Shown piece after piece: positions 26,869 to 35,888 of a stretch of DNA of 64,000 nucleotides (within the stretch, counting starts at the first letter, position 1; the number at the start of each line of letters is the position of its first letter). The DNA is from Actinobaculum suis (lineage in GTDB: Bacteria > Actinomycetota > Actinomycetes > Actinomycetales > Actinomycetaceae), in contig NZ_FNAU01000005.1 in assembly GCF_900102025.1 (NCBI RefSeq), forward strand, positions 62,001 through 126,000, written 5' to 3'. The notes beneath the pieces were generated by a model. The model did not search any database and was not told the origin of the DNA. It worked only from the letters and a program-made list of their open reading frames with translations. The position numbers and the translations under genes are program-made.

Positions 26869-27957
26869 TCACCTCGTTCCTTCCCGATCTTCACCGCCGG
26901 GCGCGGAAAGCCACGGTGGTAGCGAAGCCCATTCCAGAGCGCGGGCCACCAAATTCGCAAGCGTGTAGTCCCGATCGGCGCGCAATGCTTCCCGGGCGCG
27001 CTGGCCCGCTAGCGAGGTCATGCCAATCCACCACGCAATATAGGCGCAGGTTGCCAAGGGGCACGGATCGTCATCCGGCGCGTAAGCGGCCACGGCGTCG
27101 CACAAACTAATCACCGCTTTCGCGCGCTGAATATGCGGGGCTTTATCTTTGATTTCTTCCATCGTGGGCCCCACCGCAATGTTTTCCAGCGCGGTGAGCG
27201 GAATTGGGGAAAGGGCGAGGCTGATCACCTGATCGCGCATCGTCGTGTCCTTCAAACCCGCGAGCGCGATTCCGGCTTCTTCCGCTGTGACCTCGATAGC
27301 GGCTTCGTCGGCGAGTTTTTCGGCGCGGGCCAGGAGTGTATTCCACATTTGGGTTTGCCTGCGGTTTTCTTTCCGACGCCGGCTTTCGTTGCGTATCGTG
27401 GTGGCTTTTTGGCGTTGTGCGGAAGTGTGGCGGCGGATGGCGCGAGAGGGTTCTTTTTCTAGGGGTGCGGATCCTTCGTATACGAAACTGGCGGCGGCTG
27501 GGGATTCGGAGAGGGTTTCCCAGGCGGCAAATTCTCCGCTTTCGACGTCGAAATAGCCGTCCTTATCGGCAAGGAAAACGTCTAGACTCCACGGCGCGGA
27601 GGAGGCGGCCCACATTTCGTCAAGTCTTTCCCCGGCGTGGGTGATCGCGTGCATGGCGGTTTTGTAGATCTCAGTGCCAACGAAGTTGCCGAGGTCTTCC
27701 GTGTAGATTGCGGCGATCACGCGTTGCATAGCGCAAGCTTGCACGGCATTGGCGATCGCGAGGCGAGTTTCGGGAAGTACGGGGCCGGCACTCAGGTTGA
27801 TTTTCATGACCGGACCTACCGAGCCGGAAGGTGCAGCCGGACTATTGGGAGCGCATTGGGCCCCAAAAATGATCAGGTGGTTGTGCGGGTAAAAACCCAG
27901 GATATGCGGAATGACTGCTAGTGCTTCCGCGGGGCGTCTTAGAGTTATTGTCTGCAT
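26869..27957 (-). CDS. DUF4192 family protein
   Basis: 362 aa, beginning MQTITLRRPAEALAVIPHILGFYPHNHLIIFG, the typical start of DUF4192. Further family segments are VIAAIYTEDL and the C-terminal CPLATCAYIAWWIGMTSLAGQRAREALRADRDYTLANLVARAL. The frame is open upstream to 28167 only because a 27-bp repeat reads through; ATG 27957 is the start, with GGGGAC just upstream. Function is unknown. It diverges from the polyprenyl synthase gene across the repeat array. Confidence 0.85.
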   Translation of the reverse strand: MQTITLRRPAEALAVIPHILGFYPHNHLIIFGAQCAPNSPAAPSGSVGPVMKINLSAGPVLPETRLAIANAVQACAMQRVIAAIYTEDLGNFVGTEIYKTAMHAITHAGERLDEMWAASSAPWSLDVFLADKDGYFDVESGEFAAWETLSESPAAASFVYEGSAPLEKEPSRAIRRHTSAQRQKATTIRNESRRRKENRRQTQMWNTLLARAEKLADEAAIEVTAEEAGIALAGLKDTTMRDQVISLALSPIPLTALENIAVGPTMEEIKDKAPHIQRAKAVISLCDAVAAYAPDDDPCPLATCAYIAWWIGMTSLAGQRAREALRADRDYTLANLVARALEWASLPPWLSAPGGEDREGTR

Positions 27958-28010
27958 GTCCCCTATCTCAACAGGCGCCGGTTTTACTAGTCGGAGCCGG
28001 GCGGCAAACT

Positions 28011-28102
28011 GTGGAAAGCGTTTGCGTACCGCCACCTGTGGAAAGCGTTTGCGTACCGCCACCTGTGGAAAGCGTTTGCGTACCGCCACCTGTGGAAAGC
28101 GC
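28011..28102. repeat. 27-bp tandem repeat, 3.4 copies, in a divergent promoter region
   Basis: Unit GTGGAAAGCGTTTGCGTACC plus GCCACCT, at 28011, 28038 and 28065 with a partial fourth copy at 28092. It fills most of the 168-bp space between the divergent DUF4192 and polyprenyl synthase genes, so any promoter for either gene must lie in or next to it. Confidence 0.85.
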
Positions 28103-28125
28103 GCGGGCCAGGTAAGGTAAATCGC

Positions 28126-29421
28126 ATGGATTTGCACCTGGATGAGTACCGCACCCGTGTTGAGCAAAGAATTTCTGCCCGCCTAAGCAGCCTACGCCGT
28201 TTCGACGCGGTTGCTGGCCCTGCTTCCGAGTTGGTGGATTCCTGTTTGGAACTTGCCCGGGGCGGGAAACGCTCCCGCGCTGTTTTGGTGCTCGCCGGGT
28301 TCTTAGCTGCCAGTGCTACCGACCACGTGGCCAGTGCTACCGACCATCCGGCTCCGCGCAGTCTTGCCCGAACCTCTTCCAATAGCGCCGAACAGGCTGA
28401 GTGCTGCGCCGCTGCGCATAGCAATATTGGTGCTACCGCGCCTACCGATGGTGATGCCACTGGGGGTAGCGATAGTTGTTTCGCTGGGCAAACCGAGATC
28501 TTGGGCGCTTGGCGCGAAGCGCTGGCCCGGGCGGGCGCCGGCGTCGAACTGTTTCATTTAGCGGCGCTCATCCACGACGATCTGATCGATGCTTCCCCGG
28601 TGCGGCGCGGGGTACCTACCGTCCAAGAACGGTTTGCCGATTTCCATGTTTCCCGCGGTTGGGATGGTTCCGGTACTGTTTTCGGGAGCGCTATCGCCGT
28701 GATCGCGGGCGACGCCGTCCTCGCTCAAGCCTGCACCGAAATCGCGAGCGGGCAGGATCTGGCCCAAAAACTCTCCGCCACTACGGCCGGGGTGGAAACT
28801 TTGACGCTGGAAAACTCGGCGGTGGCGGCCTTCAACCTCATGGCCGAAGAAGTTGCCTACGGCCAATATTTGGATTTGCGCGCGGAAGTAGAACCGGCCA
28901 CGGATCCGATTGCGCGTGCCTTCCAAGTGATCCGCTACAAAACGGTGTCTTATTCCGCGCTATATCCGCTCCTCATCGGGGCGCGGCTCACCGGCGCCAG
29001 CACCCCGGAACTCGAAGCTACCCTCACGGCTTTTGCGGTGCCTTTCGGGGAAGCTTTCCAATTGCGCGACGACGACTTAGGCATTTTTGGCGAACCGGAA
29101 CATACGGGCAAACCCGCAGCCGGCGATATTACCGAAGGTAAACACACCGTGTTGCGTGCCCTAGCCGAAAAGGAACTATCCTCCAGCCAGCGTGCATGGT
29201 TGCAATCCCTGCAAAAAGAAAAAGGTGGCATGGTGGCGCTCGCCGATGCGGAAGTGGCACAGGTACGCAAACTGTTCATCACGAGTGGAGCCCGGGACGC
29301 ACACGAAGCACTTATTGCCCAACGCGAGGAGGCCGCCGGCGCCGCCCTGGAAAAGCTTCCCGCGGCCAGCGCGCAAGTGCTTTCTAGCCTGCTCACCTCT
29401 TTTGCCGGCCGCATCTACTGA
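28126..29421 (+). CDS. Polyprenyl (isoprenyl) diphosphate synthase
   Basis: 431 aa. The first aspartate-rich motif is HDDLIDASPVRRG (151-155), the second is LRDDDLGIFGEPEHTGKP; GGKRSR near residue 46 is the isopentenyl diphosphate-binding site. The enzyme condenses isopentenyl diphosphate units into longer prenyl chains. Residues about 61-125 form a low-complexity insertion between the GKRSR helix and the catalytic helix; it includes two 21-bp repeats (28309-28350) and several cysteines. In the M. tuberculosis block Rv2173 is the equivalent. ATG 28126 is preceded by GGTAAGG. Chain length cannot be predicted safely. Confidence 0.87.
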   Translation: MDLHLDEYRTRVEQRISARLSSLRRFDAVAGPASELVDSCLELARGGKRSRAVLVLAGFLAASATDHVASATDHPAPRSLARTSSNSAEQAECCAAAHSNIGATAPTDGDATGGSDSCFAGQTEILGAWREALARAGAGVELFHLAALIHDDLIDASPVRRGVPTVQERFADFHVSRGWDGSGTVFGSAIAVIAGDAVLAQACTEIASGQDLAQKLSATTAGVETLTLENSAVAAFNLMAEEVAYGQYLDLRAEVEPATDPIARAFQVIRYKTVSYSALYPLLIGARLTGASTPELEATLTAFAVPFGEAFQLRDDDLGIFGEPEHTGKPAAGDITEGKHTVLRALAEKELSSSQRAWLQSLQKEKGGMVALADAEVAQVRKLFITSGARDAHEALIAQREEAAGAALEKLPAASAQVLSSLLTSFAGRIY

Positions 29422-29667
29422 CCAACTGTTCTATGCGCCGGCCACTTCTACCGACTAACTAGTTCGAGCTTGTTCTAACTAGCTCTAACTAGCTCTATCT
29501 AGCTAAAGCCGGACTATAGCCCGGGGCATAGCCTTCGTGCTAGCTATCGGCCGGGGCTTATCCTTCTATAGGCCGGGATCTACCCTTCGTGCTAGCTATA
29601 GGCCCGTAATTTAGCCTTGCATTGCCAGCAGCCACTAGAAAGCCCAGCAACTACTAGAAAGCTGCGA

Positions 29668-30024
29668 CTAGAAAGCTAAGCCGGCGATCACGCGGCGGAC
29701 CGCGTGCGTTTTCCCATCGAGCAGGGCTTGCATGGGTGTAGTTCCCAATTCGAGATCCTCGCGCAACAACCAGCCTTGCGCTTCGGCGTCGTTATACCCA
29801 GAATCTTTGAGCATCGTGAGCGTGCCGCGCATCGAAGGCAGCGGAATAACGGCACCATCTTTTTCCACTAGCATCCGCGAATCGACCATGAGGTCCCCAC
29901 CTTCGGTGCGGCGGGTAGCAAGCAGGCGCAAATCGCGGAGCATGCTACGCACTTCGCGTTGGGAAACATTGAGCGCTTCGCCCACTTCTCGTAAGGTCAA
30001 CCAAGTCACGTTCTGTTCAGTCAC
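29668..30024 (-). CDS. Rv2175c-like DNA-binding protein
   Basis: 118 aa with an N-terminal winged helix-turn-helix (WLTLREVGEALNVSQREVRSMLRDLRLL) and a C-terminal dimerisation domain (LPSMRGTLTMLKDSGYNDAEAQGWLL...). In M. tuberculosis Rv2175c is phosphorylated by PknL, whose gene is close by here too, which suggests the same regulatory pair. GTG 30024 has TAATCT at -12 to -7 and no Shine-Dalgarno, so a leaderless mRNA is likely. The 246-bp gap to the polyprenyl synthase holds only CTAGCTAT-rich degenerate repeats. Confidence 0.85.
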   Translation of the reverse strand: MTEQNVTWLTLREVGEALNVSQREVRSMLRDLRLLATRRTEGGDLMVDSRMLVEKDGAVIPLPSMRGTLTMLKDSGYNDAEAQGWLLREDLELGTTPMQALLDGKTHAVRRVIAGLAF

Positions 30025-30245
30025 ACAACTAGATTACCGCTCGTACCGAGACTTTTGGAAAACAGGCAGCACACGGAGTTGGTTTCAAAAAACCGTCCCA
30101 TAGTTCCTTGACTTTTTGATGTGATTCATGCAATTTCCCTAGCATGGCCGTGACATCTGACTCAAGATCAACTATTCTCACAGGTGTATTTATAAGAACG
30201 CTTATCTGCGCCATAGTTCGAGCTTCAAGGGAGAAATGAGGGCAT

Positions 30246-30722
30246 ATGATCGCTGATAAAGTGCGGGTTTTACGCCCACGCCGTGATCCGCTTCCCCACG
30301 AATTACGCGAAAGAATGAGCCGTGAGGTAGCGCCTTCAAAAGTCGAAACCCAAGAAATGGTGAACCGGATCGCTGCGATTATGGGAGTCAACCCCAAACT
30401 GGCGATGGCGCACGCCTATGTGGAGTCTGGTTTCGACGCCACTCTAGTTTCTCCCTGCGGAGCCGTCGGACCCATGCAAGTGGTGGCGGCTGCGGGCCGC
30501 TGGGCGGAACGCCTGGTAGGACGCGAACTTGATCTGTGCCTGCCGGCAGATAATATTACGGCCGGCGTTGCCATTATTCGGTACCTGCAACGCCACACGG
30601 ACTCGGCACGCGAAGGAATCGGCGCTTATTACCAAGGTTTGCGATCGATTCAAAAGGTCGGCCCTTATCCCTCAACCCAAAAATATGTGATGCGCGTTTT
30701 GCAAGCCGCCAAGCGTTTCTAA
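30246..30722 (+). CDS. Lytic transglycosylase (SLT-fold) protein without export signal
   Basis: 158 aa. HAYVESGFDATLVSPCGAVGPMQV carries the catalytic Glu60 and the Gly-x-Met-Gln motif of soluble lytic transglycosylases; NITAGVAIIRYLQRH and IGAYYQGLRS are the later motifs. The family cleaves peptidoglycan. No signal peptide or transmembrane segment is visible, and an in-frame stop (TGA at 30237) just upstream rules out a longer N-terminus. It therefore appears cytosolic, or it is exported by another route. ATG 30246 follows GAGGG. It lies between the Rv2175c-like gene and the PASTA kinase. Confidence 0.8.
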   Translation: MIADKVRVLRPRRDPLPHELRERMSREVAPSKVETQEMVNRIAAIMGVNPKLAMAHAYVESGFDATLVSPCGAVGPMQVVAAAGRWAERLVGRELDLCLPADNITAGVAIIRYLQRHTDSAREGIGAYYQGLRSIQKVGPYPSTQKYVMRVLQAAKRF

Positions 30723-30747
30723 GTTTTCTGTAAGCGGTGGCCCACGA

Positions 30748-30834
30748 GCACAAAACCGGCGCGCGCTAGGCCGGTAAGTGCAAATCCAGTAAGTGCAAAG
30801 CTCGCGGGCACAAAACCGGCGCGCGCCAGGCCGG
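30748..30834. repeat. 60-bp spaced direct repeat upstream of pknL
   Basis: GCACAAAACCGGCGCGCGCT..GGCCGG occurs at 30748-30774 and again at 30808-30834, with a related AAGTGCAAA motif between. It lies between the SLT gene and the kinase. Confidence 0.65.
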
Positions 30835-30916
30835 CGCAAGATTTGGCGTGAGGGTTATAAGCCCGGATTTTTTTCCCGAATAAGGAGAGCCTTTCGGGCT
30901 TCCATAGGGTAATTTG

Positions 30917-32836
30917 TTGAGCGTGAGTATGCTTCCTGAGCTTGGGCAAACCGTCAATGACCGCTACCAGATTCTCGAAAAAATAGCGGCGGGCGGTATG
31001 GCCACCGTGTACCTGGCCCGTGACTTGTTTCTCGAACGCGATATCGCGCTCAAATTTCCGCACCCGCACCTAGCTAACCAAACGGTTTTCGTGCAACGGT
31101 TCCGCACCGAGGCACGTACCGCCGCACAGTTACGTGACCCGTACGTCGTCACCGTGCATGACCAAGGCACCTGGCACACCGGTGACAACGACACACCTTT
31201 CCTGGTGCTCGAATATGTTCCCGGCCCGACTTTGCGTGCCGCGCTTACCAATTGCGAAAGTTTTACCCTCGGCACTGCATTCACCTTGCTCGAACAAGTG
31301 TTGCGCGGGCTTGCAACCGCGCACGACGCCGGAATCATGCACCGGGATGTTAAGCCCGAAAACGTGCTCTTGAGTCACGCTATTGCAGCCGATAGTCCGG
31401 CCGATAGCATTCACGCTAAGGTGACTGATTTTGGTTTGGCACGGGCGGTTTCTACCGCCACTTCCGGCGCGAATCCTTTCGGAACCGTGGCCTATGCCGC
31501 TCCCGAAATTTTGACGCGCGGCCAATCTTCACCGGCCTGCGATGTTTATTCGGCTGGCATTATGTTCTACGAACTGTTGCGCGGGGAGCAACCATTTACC
31601 GGGCCGCATAGTGCCAATGTGGCCTATCAGCACCTGAACCGGCCCTTGCCGCTACTACGCGCCCAGGCCGGGTGGATACCCGAAAGTATCGACCGTTTGC
31701 TTACTCGCATGGCCGCAAAATCTCCGGCCGAACGTTTCCCTACCGCACGGCCCGCCCTGGCTGCCCTGCGTGAAGTGCGCGCCGAAATCCCCGACTCTCT
31801 TCTGCACCGGCGCATTACTTCCACCGCGGATGCCTCCGCACCGGCGTCCTTTGCACCAGCTGGGCCCCCGCCCACCGTTTTCCCCGGTACACCGATAACG
31901 CCGGCCGCACCAGGATCGCTGGCCGCACCAGGATCCCCGGCCACACCGACATCGGCGACGGTGCCAGTATCACCGCCCACAACGATCTCACCCACCACAC
32001 CAATAACCACAGCAATGCCAGACGTGCTCGACGAAGCTGAGGCGCCCAGCGGAGTTGAGGCACCCAGCGGAGTTGAGGCACCCAGCGAAGCTGAGGCACC
32101 CAGCACGGCAACCATGCCATACACGTCTTCCTCACCGGAAGCGGCGCCGCAGGCGACGCTACAAGCGCCCGGCATGGCAACTACGCCATATACGCTTTCT
32201 CCGCCGGAAGCGGCACCGGCGAGAGCACCGCAAGCGCTACCGCAAGTTGCATCGCATGTTGCATCGCAAACGGTACCTGCGCCAAGTTTTGTTCCCACTC
32301 CGGCGCCTACCCCCGCAGCTGTGTGGCCGAACGCCGCCGATGGCACAGTTTCGATGCCGGATAGTGGTGGGCCTGCTGCCACCCGCATAATCACCAGTAG
32401 CCTTCCGGTTCCTGAAGACCAAACTGGCCATCCGGTTTCCGAAAACCAGAAAAACTCGCGCCGCGGTACCGGTTATGCGGACCAGTTGGTTCGCGCGGGC
32501 GGCGCTACGGTTGGCCAGCGGCGCGGACTTTGGGCTATGGCTTTGTCCTGTCTGCTCCTCGCGCTCGCGGGCATCATCTTTTTTGTTTTCGTACGGCCAA
32601 GTGCCCCTTTCGGGGTGGAGTCAAGCACCGTGGTAGTGCCGGAAGTTGCTGGGCTCTCGCTTACTGATGCACGGGTCCGGATTGAAAAAGCGGGTTTGGT
32701 GACCAGTAGCTTTGAAACACCAAACGGGCAAAAGATTGGAACCGTCCTGGAAACGGCGCCGGCTGCCGGAAGTGAAATCAGGGCCGGAGAAACAGTGCGG
32801 ATAACTGTTTCTTCCGGCCCTGGCCAACACAAATAA
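30917..32836 (+). CDS. pknL: Serine/threonine protein kinase with one PASTA domain (PknL-type)
   Basis: About 639 aa. Kinase domain: glycine loop KIAAGGMATVYLARD, catalytic Lys in DIALKFPHP, HRDVKPEN, DFGLARAV and APEILTRGQ, ending near residue 300. A Pro/Ala/Glu linker follows with three 18-bp repeats (32039-32092) encoding EAPSGV. One transmembrane helix lies near residues 545-568, then a single extracellular PASTA domain. PASTA domains sense peptidoglycan or lipid II. Start codon is unclear: TTG 30914, TTG 30917, GTG 30923 and ATG 30929 are all in frame; TAGGGT at 30905-30910 would suit 30917. Neighbours match the M. tuberculosis order Rv2175c-pknL-aroG. Confidence 0.88.
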   Translation: MSVSMLPELGQTVNDRYQILEKIAAGGMATVYLARDLFLERDIALKFPHPHLANQTVFVQRFRTEARTAAQLRDPYVVTVHDQGTWHTGDNDTPFLVLEYVPGPTLRAALTNCESFTLGTAFTLLEQVLRGLATAHDAGIMHRDVKPENVLLSHAIAADSPADSIHAKVTDFGLARAVSTATSGANPFGTVAYAAPEILTRGQSSPACDVYSAGIMFYELLRGEQPFTGPHSANVAYQHLNRPLPLLRAQAGWIPESIDRLLTRMAAKSPAERFPTARPALAALREVRAEIPDSLLHRRITSTADASAPASFAPAGPPPTVFPGTPITPAAPGSLAAPGSPATPTSATVPVSPPTTISPTTPITTAMPDVLDEAEAPSGVEAPSGVEAPSEAEAPSTATMPYTSSSPEAAPQATLQAPGMATTPYTLSPPEAAPARAPQALPQVASHVASQTVPAPSFVPTPAPTPAAVWPNAADGTVSMPDSGGPAATRIITSSLPVPEDQTGHPVSENQKNSRRGTGYADQLVRAGGATVGQRRGLWAMALSCLLLALAGIIFFVFVRPSAPFGVESSTVVVPEVAGLSLTDARVRIEKAGLVTSSFETPNGQKIGTVLETAPAAGSEIRAGETVRITVSSGPGQHK

Positions 32837-32842
32837 CTAGTT

Positions 32843-34207
32843 TTAGAGGCGGACGTCGCGCAACATATCAGCCACTTGGAAGGCAACTTCCAAGGACTGC
32901 TGGTGGTTGAGCCGCGGATCGACCAGGGATTCGTAGTTGTCCCCCAAGGTTTCTTCCACGATTTCTTCCGAACCGCCCAGAATTTCGGTAACGTCATCGC
33001 CCGTCATCTCCAGGTGGATACCACCCGGATGGGTGCCGAGCTTTTCGTGTACGGCGAAGAAGCCCCGAATTTCGGTCATAATATCGTCGAAACGGCGCGT
33101 CTTGATGCCATTGGAAGCCGTGATCGTATTGCCGTGCATCGGATCGGAAACCCAGGTGACCGGCCGTCCATCGGCCCGTACCGCTTCCACAACCCGCGGC
33201 ATCCGCTCCACAATATTTGCGGCGCCCATCCGGGTAATAAAGGTCAACCGGCCCGGTTCCCCTTCCGGATTCAAAGCGTCGATCAGCGCAATCGCATCTT
33301 CCGGCGTCGCTTCCGGCCCCAGCTTCACCCCGATTGGGTTACGCACATGGGAAAGCAACTCCACGTGTGCTTCATCCAAACCGCGCGTACGCTCCCCAAT
33401 CCACAGGAAATGCGCGGAAGTCATGTACGGCTGTTTGGTCCGCGAATCGATCCGCGTCATCGCGTGCTCAAAAGGCAAAACCAGGGCTTCGTGGGAAGAG
33501 TACAGATCGGTTTCCGTCAAATCCCGCTGCTTCATATCGACCCCAGCGGCCTCCATGAAACGCATGGCCCGATCAATTTCCTTAGCCACATTTTCGTACT
33601 TTTCGTACGCTGGGTTGGCCATAAAGCCCTTGTTCCACGAGTGCACTTCCGAAAGGTCCGCAAAACCACCCTTCGTGAAGGCCCGCATCAGGTTCAATGT
33701 GGCTACCGAATACAGGTAAGACTCGATGAGCCGCTGCGGATCATGCCGGCGCGATTCCGGCGTGAAATCGTAACCATTAATCGAATCGCCCAGGTAGGAG
33801 GGCAAAGTAACATCTCCGCGCGTTTCCATCGGATTGGAACGCGGCTTCGAATACTGCCCCGCCATTCGGCCAATCTTCACTACTGGCACCGAAGCGCCAT
33901 AAGTGAGGATTGCGGACATCTGCAAAATGGTTCGCACTTTGGCGCGAATCCGCTCTGCCGTTGTTTTCTCAAAAGACTCAGCGCAATCGCCACCAAACAG
34001 CACAAAGGCCTGGCCCTTTTGGGCGCGGGCAATCTGCTCCTTCAATTCATCTGCTTCACCAGCAAAAACCAGCGGCGGTAATTTACGCAAATGCGCGATA
34101 ACGCCGGCCAACTCTTCCGGATCGTCATAATCCGGCTGGTGCTTGGCAGGTTTATTCTTCCATGCGGAAAGTTCCGCGATCGCATTATTATCGGCGTCTT
34201 CGAACAT
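32843..34207 (-). CDS. aroG: Class II 3-deoxy-7-phosphoheptulonate synthase
   Basis: 454 aa, plant-type (class II) DAHP synthase, the first enzyme of the shikimate pathway (phosphoenolpyruvate plus erythrose 4-phosphate). Recognisable segments are PPLVFAGEADELKEQIARA, FGGDCAESFEK (metal cysteine), IGRMAGQYSKPRS, WVSDPMHGNT and GGIHLEMTGDDVTEILGG. The frame extends to a TTG at 34276, but ATG 34207 is preferred: it has TACAAT exactly at -12 to -7 and no Shine-Dalgarno, indicating a leaderless transcript, and gives the family length. Converges with pknL across 6 bp. Confidence 0.92.
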   Translation of the reverse strand: MFEDADNNAIAELSAWKNKPAKHQPDYDDPEELAGVIAHLRKLPPLVFAGEADELKEQIARAQKGQAFVLFGGDCAESFEKTTAERIRAKVRTILQMSAILTYGASVPVVKIGRMAGQYSKPRSNPMETRGDVTLPSYLGDSINGYDFTPESRRHDPQRLIESYLYSVATLNLMRAFTKGGFADLSEVHSWNKGFMANPAYEKYENVAKEIDRAMRFMEAAGVDMKQRDLTETDLYSSHEALVLPFEHAMTRIDSRTKQPYMTSAHFLWIGERTRGLDEAHVELLSHVRNPIGVKLGPEATPEDAIALIDALNPEGEPGRLTFITRMGAANIVERMPRVVEAVRADGRPVTWVSDPMHGNTITASNGIKTRRFDDIMTEIRGFFAVHEKLGTHPGGIHLEMTGDDVTEILGGSEEIVEETLGDNYESLVDPRLNHQQSLEVAFQVADMLRDVRL

Positions 34208-34213
34208 ATCGGG

Positions 34214-34219
34214 ATTGTA
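34214..34219 (-). promoter_or_regulatory. -10 element of aroG (leaderless)
   Basis: On the minus strand TACAAT, preceded by TGTA in extended -10 fashion, ends 6 nt before the aroG ATG. The expected transcription start is the A of that ATG. TTTACC further upstream is a weak -35 at a long spacing. Confidence 0.5.
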
Positions 34220-34500
34220 TACATATCCGCCCGTAAGCGGGTAAACATTCCAGCAAGCGGGAGTATCCTTCCCCAATTCGTGGCCATCTTCACGGTTTTA
34301 TCGAGTAACTCGGTGCTTGCCGGGTATGGCGGGGCGCTTACGGTCTGCGCGGCGTCTGCTCGGCAACATCGCTGCAACCTCGCTGCACTTTCTGGCCTTC
34401 GGGCTGGCATTTTATCCGTGTTTACTTTCCTCAAAAATGGGCGACCACCGGCGGCGTCGGAAAACCATACTTCACGCAAAACTTCCCGGAAACATAAAAC

Positions 34501-34538
34501 GCGAGCCCGGCAAGGCGCTAAAACCTTACCGGGCTCGC
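34501..34538 (-). terminator. Rho-independent terminator of the phosphofructokinase gene
   Basis: A 15-bp stem (34501-34515 with 34524-34538; one mismatch) with an 8-nt loop lies 37 bp past the stop codon. On the minus strand it is followed by GCGTTTTATGTTTCC-like U-rich sequence. Confidence 0.8.
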
Positions 34539-34574
34539 AGGCGTTATTTATATGTTCTGCAGAACAGAAACCGT

Positions 34575-35795
34575 TTACTTAGCGGGATGAGGTTCGATAT
34601 CTTGTCCGATGGACCGCATGGTTTCTACGAACCAATCGGTGGTGATATCGAAAGCCTTGTGGCCTGCCACGCGGCTAAATTCGATATTGGTCAAAATGTT
34701 GCCGTTTTCTTCATCATGCCCGATAAGGCCCGGCTTGCCAGCAAGTGCGCACTCCACTGCCAGATCTACCATGCCTTTAATGAGCCGCAGGTCTTCCGGA
34801 TTGGGCCGCGAAGCACGCGAATAGTAGCCCGACTTTTGCACATTGACCTTTTCCGCACCCAATTTGTCTGCAAACTGGCGGGCGAACCACTGGCCGGGAT
34901 TAATCAAATCGAGCTTCACGTGGCCGAAGGGATCAACCGGAACTTCTTCGCCCGCAGCCTTCATTTCTTCCACGATTTCTTCCACGCCAGCACCTTCGGA
35001 AAGGAAAATATTTACGTTCCCGATCTCGTCCATAACGGCGCGCAGGCGCTTAGCTTCCTTCGCAATATCAATATGCATTTCCGGGAGGAACACGGCATGT
35101 ACATCCCAGCGTTCCTTGGTGAGCCCGAGCGCGGGAGCATATTCTTGTTTGCCAACCCAATCGTGGTAGTACTTGGCGGCTTGAGCGGTGAGGTAACCAC
35201 AATTGCGGCCCATCACTTCATGCACCATGAGCATGCGCGGGTTGGAACGGTGTTCCCCAATCACGTGGGCGGCAAACTTGGCTGATTCTTCCGCTGCCGT
35301 CCACGCGCCTAGCGATTGCTTGACCGGCACAATATCGTTATCGATCGTCTTCGGCAGGCCGACGACGGTCAACTCGTGGCCATGTTCATGCAGGTAATGC
35401 GCAAGATCTGCGGCCGTAGTGTTGGTATCGTCTCCGCCAATGGTGTGCAAGACGTCTACGCCGTCCTCGGTAAGCCGGTTTGCGGCAAATTCCAGCGGAT
35501 CGGCGTCTTCGGGAACGAGCCCGCGTTCTACTAGATCCTTCTTATTGGTGAGCTTGACACGCGAATTTCCGATCGGTGAGCCGCCCCACTTGTGGAGCAC
35601 GTGAGCTTGCGCGCGAGCCTGCGGAGTGACCTCGATATAGTTACCAGTGAGCAGGCCATGGTAGCCATACTGGTAAGCAATAATTTCTACATCAGGGACC
35701 AATTCGGTATACCGCTCGATGAGACCTCCCACGGCGGAGGAAAGGCAGGGAGCAAAACCCCCGGCAGTAAGTAGCGCAACTCGGCGGACAGTCAT
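34575..35795 (-). CDS. pfp: 6-phosphofructokinase, PPi-dependent type
   Basis: 406 aa phosphofructokinase. The donor-site motif reads GGDDTN (120-125) and the catalytic loop reads PKTIDND (148-154). In ATP-dependent enzymes these positions read GGDGS and PGTIDND; the second Asp and the Lys are markers of pyrophosphate-dependent enzymes. It would convert fructose 6-phosphate to fructose 1,6-bisphosphate reversibly with PPi. Start ATG 35795 has GGAAGG upstream. The donor assignment follows from known family residues and has not been tested for this protein. Confidence 0.85.
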   Translation of the reverse strand: MTVRRVALLTAGGFAPCLSSAVGGLIERYTELVPDVEIIAYQYGYHGLLTGNYIEVTPQARAQAHVLHKWGGSPIGNSRVKLTNKKDLVERGLVPEDADPLEFAANRLTEDGVDVLHTIGGDDTNTTAADLAHYLHEHGHELTVVGLPKTIDNDIVPVKQSLGAWTAAEESAKFAAHVIGEHRSNPRMLMVHEVMGRNCGYLTAQAAKYYHDWVGKQEYAPALGLTKERWDVHAVFLPEMHIDIAKEAKRLRAVMDEIGNVNIFLSEGAGVEEIVEEMKAAGEEVPVDPFGHVKLDLINPGQWFARQFADKLGAEKVNVQKSGYYSRASRPNPEDLRLIKGMVDLAVECALAGKPGLIGHDEENGNILTNIEFSRVAGHKAFDITTDWFVETMRSIGQDIEPHPAK

Positions 35796-35888
35796 CTTTG
35801 AACCTTCCGTTTCCTGAAAATACCAATCGGGTAGCGGCCCGAGCCACTACCGTCCTTAGTTATCCTACAGGCGGCTAAGCTGATCTTC

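Noticed and set aside
27958-28167. N-terminal extension of the DUF4192 protein with repeated RFPQVAVRK
   Set aside because: The extension is only read-through of the 27-bp intergenic repeat; MQTITLRRP is the family start.
32876-34081. Plus-strand reading frame opposite aroG (about 400 codons)
   Set aside because: aroG on the minus strand is a clear family member over its whole length; the opposite frame has no recognisable domain.
34208-34276. TTG 34276 as start of aroG, or a leader peptide upstream of aroG
   Set aside because: No ribosome binding site or peptide with clustered aromatic residues; TACAAT placed 6 nt before ATG 34207 explains the start better.
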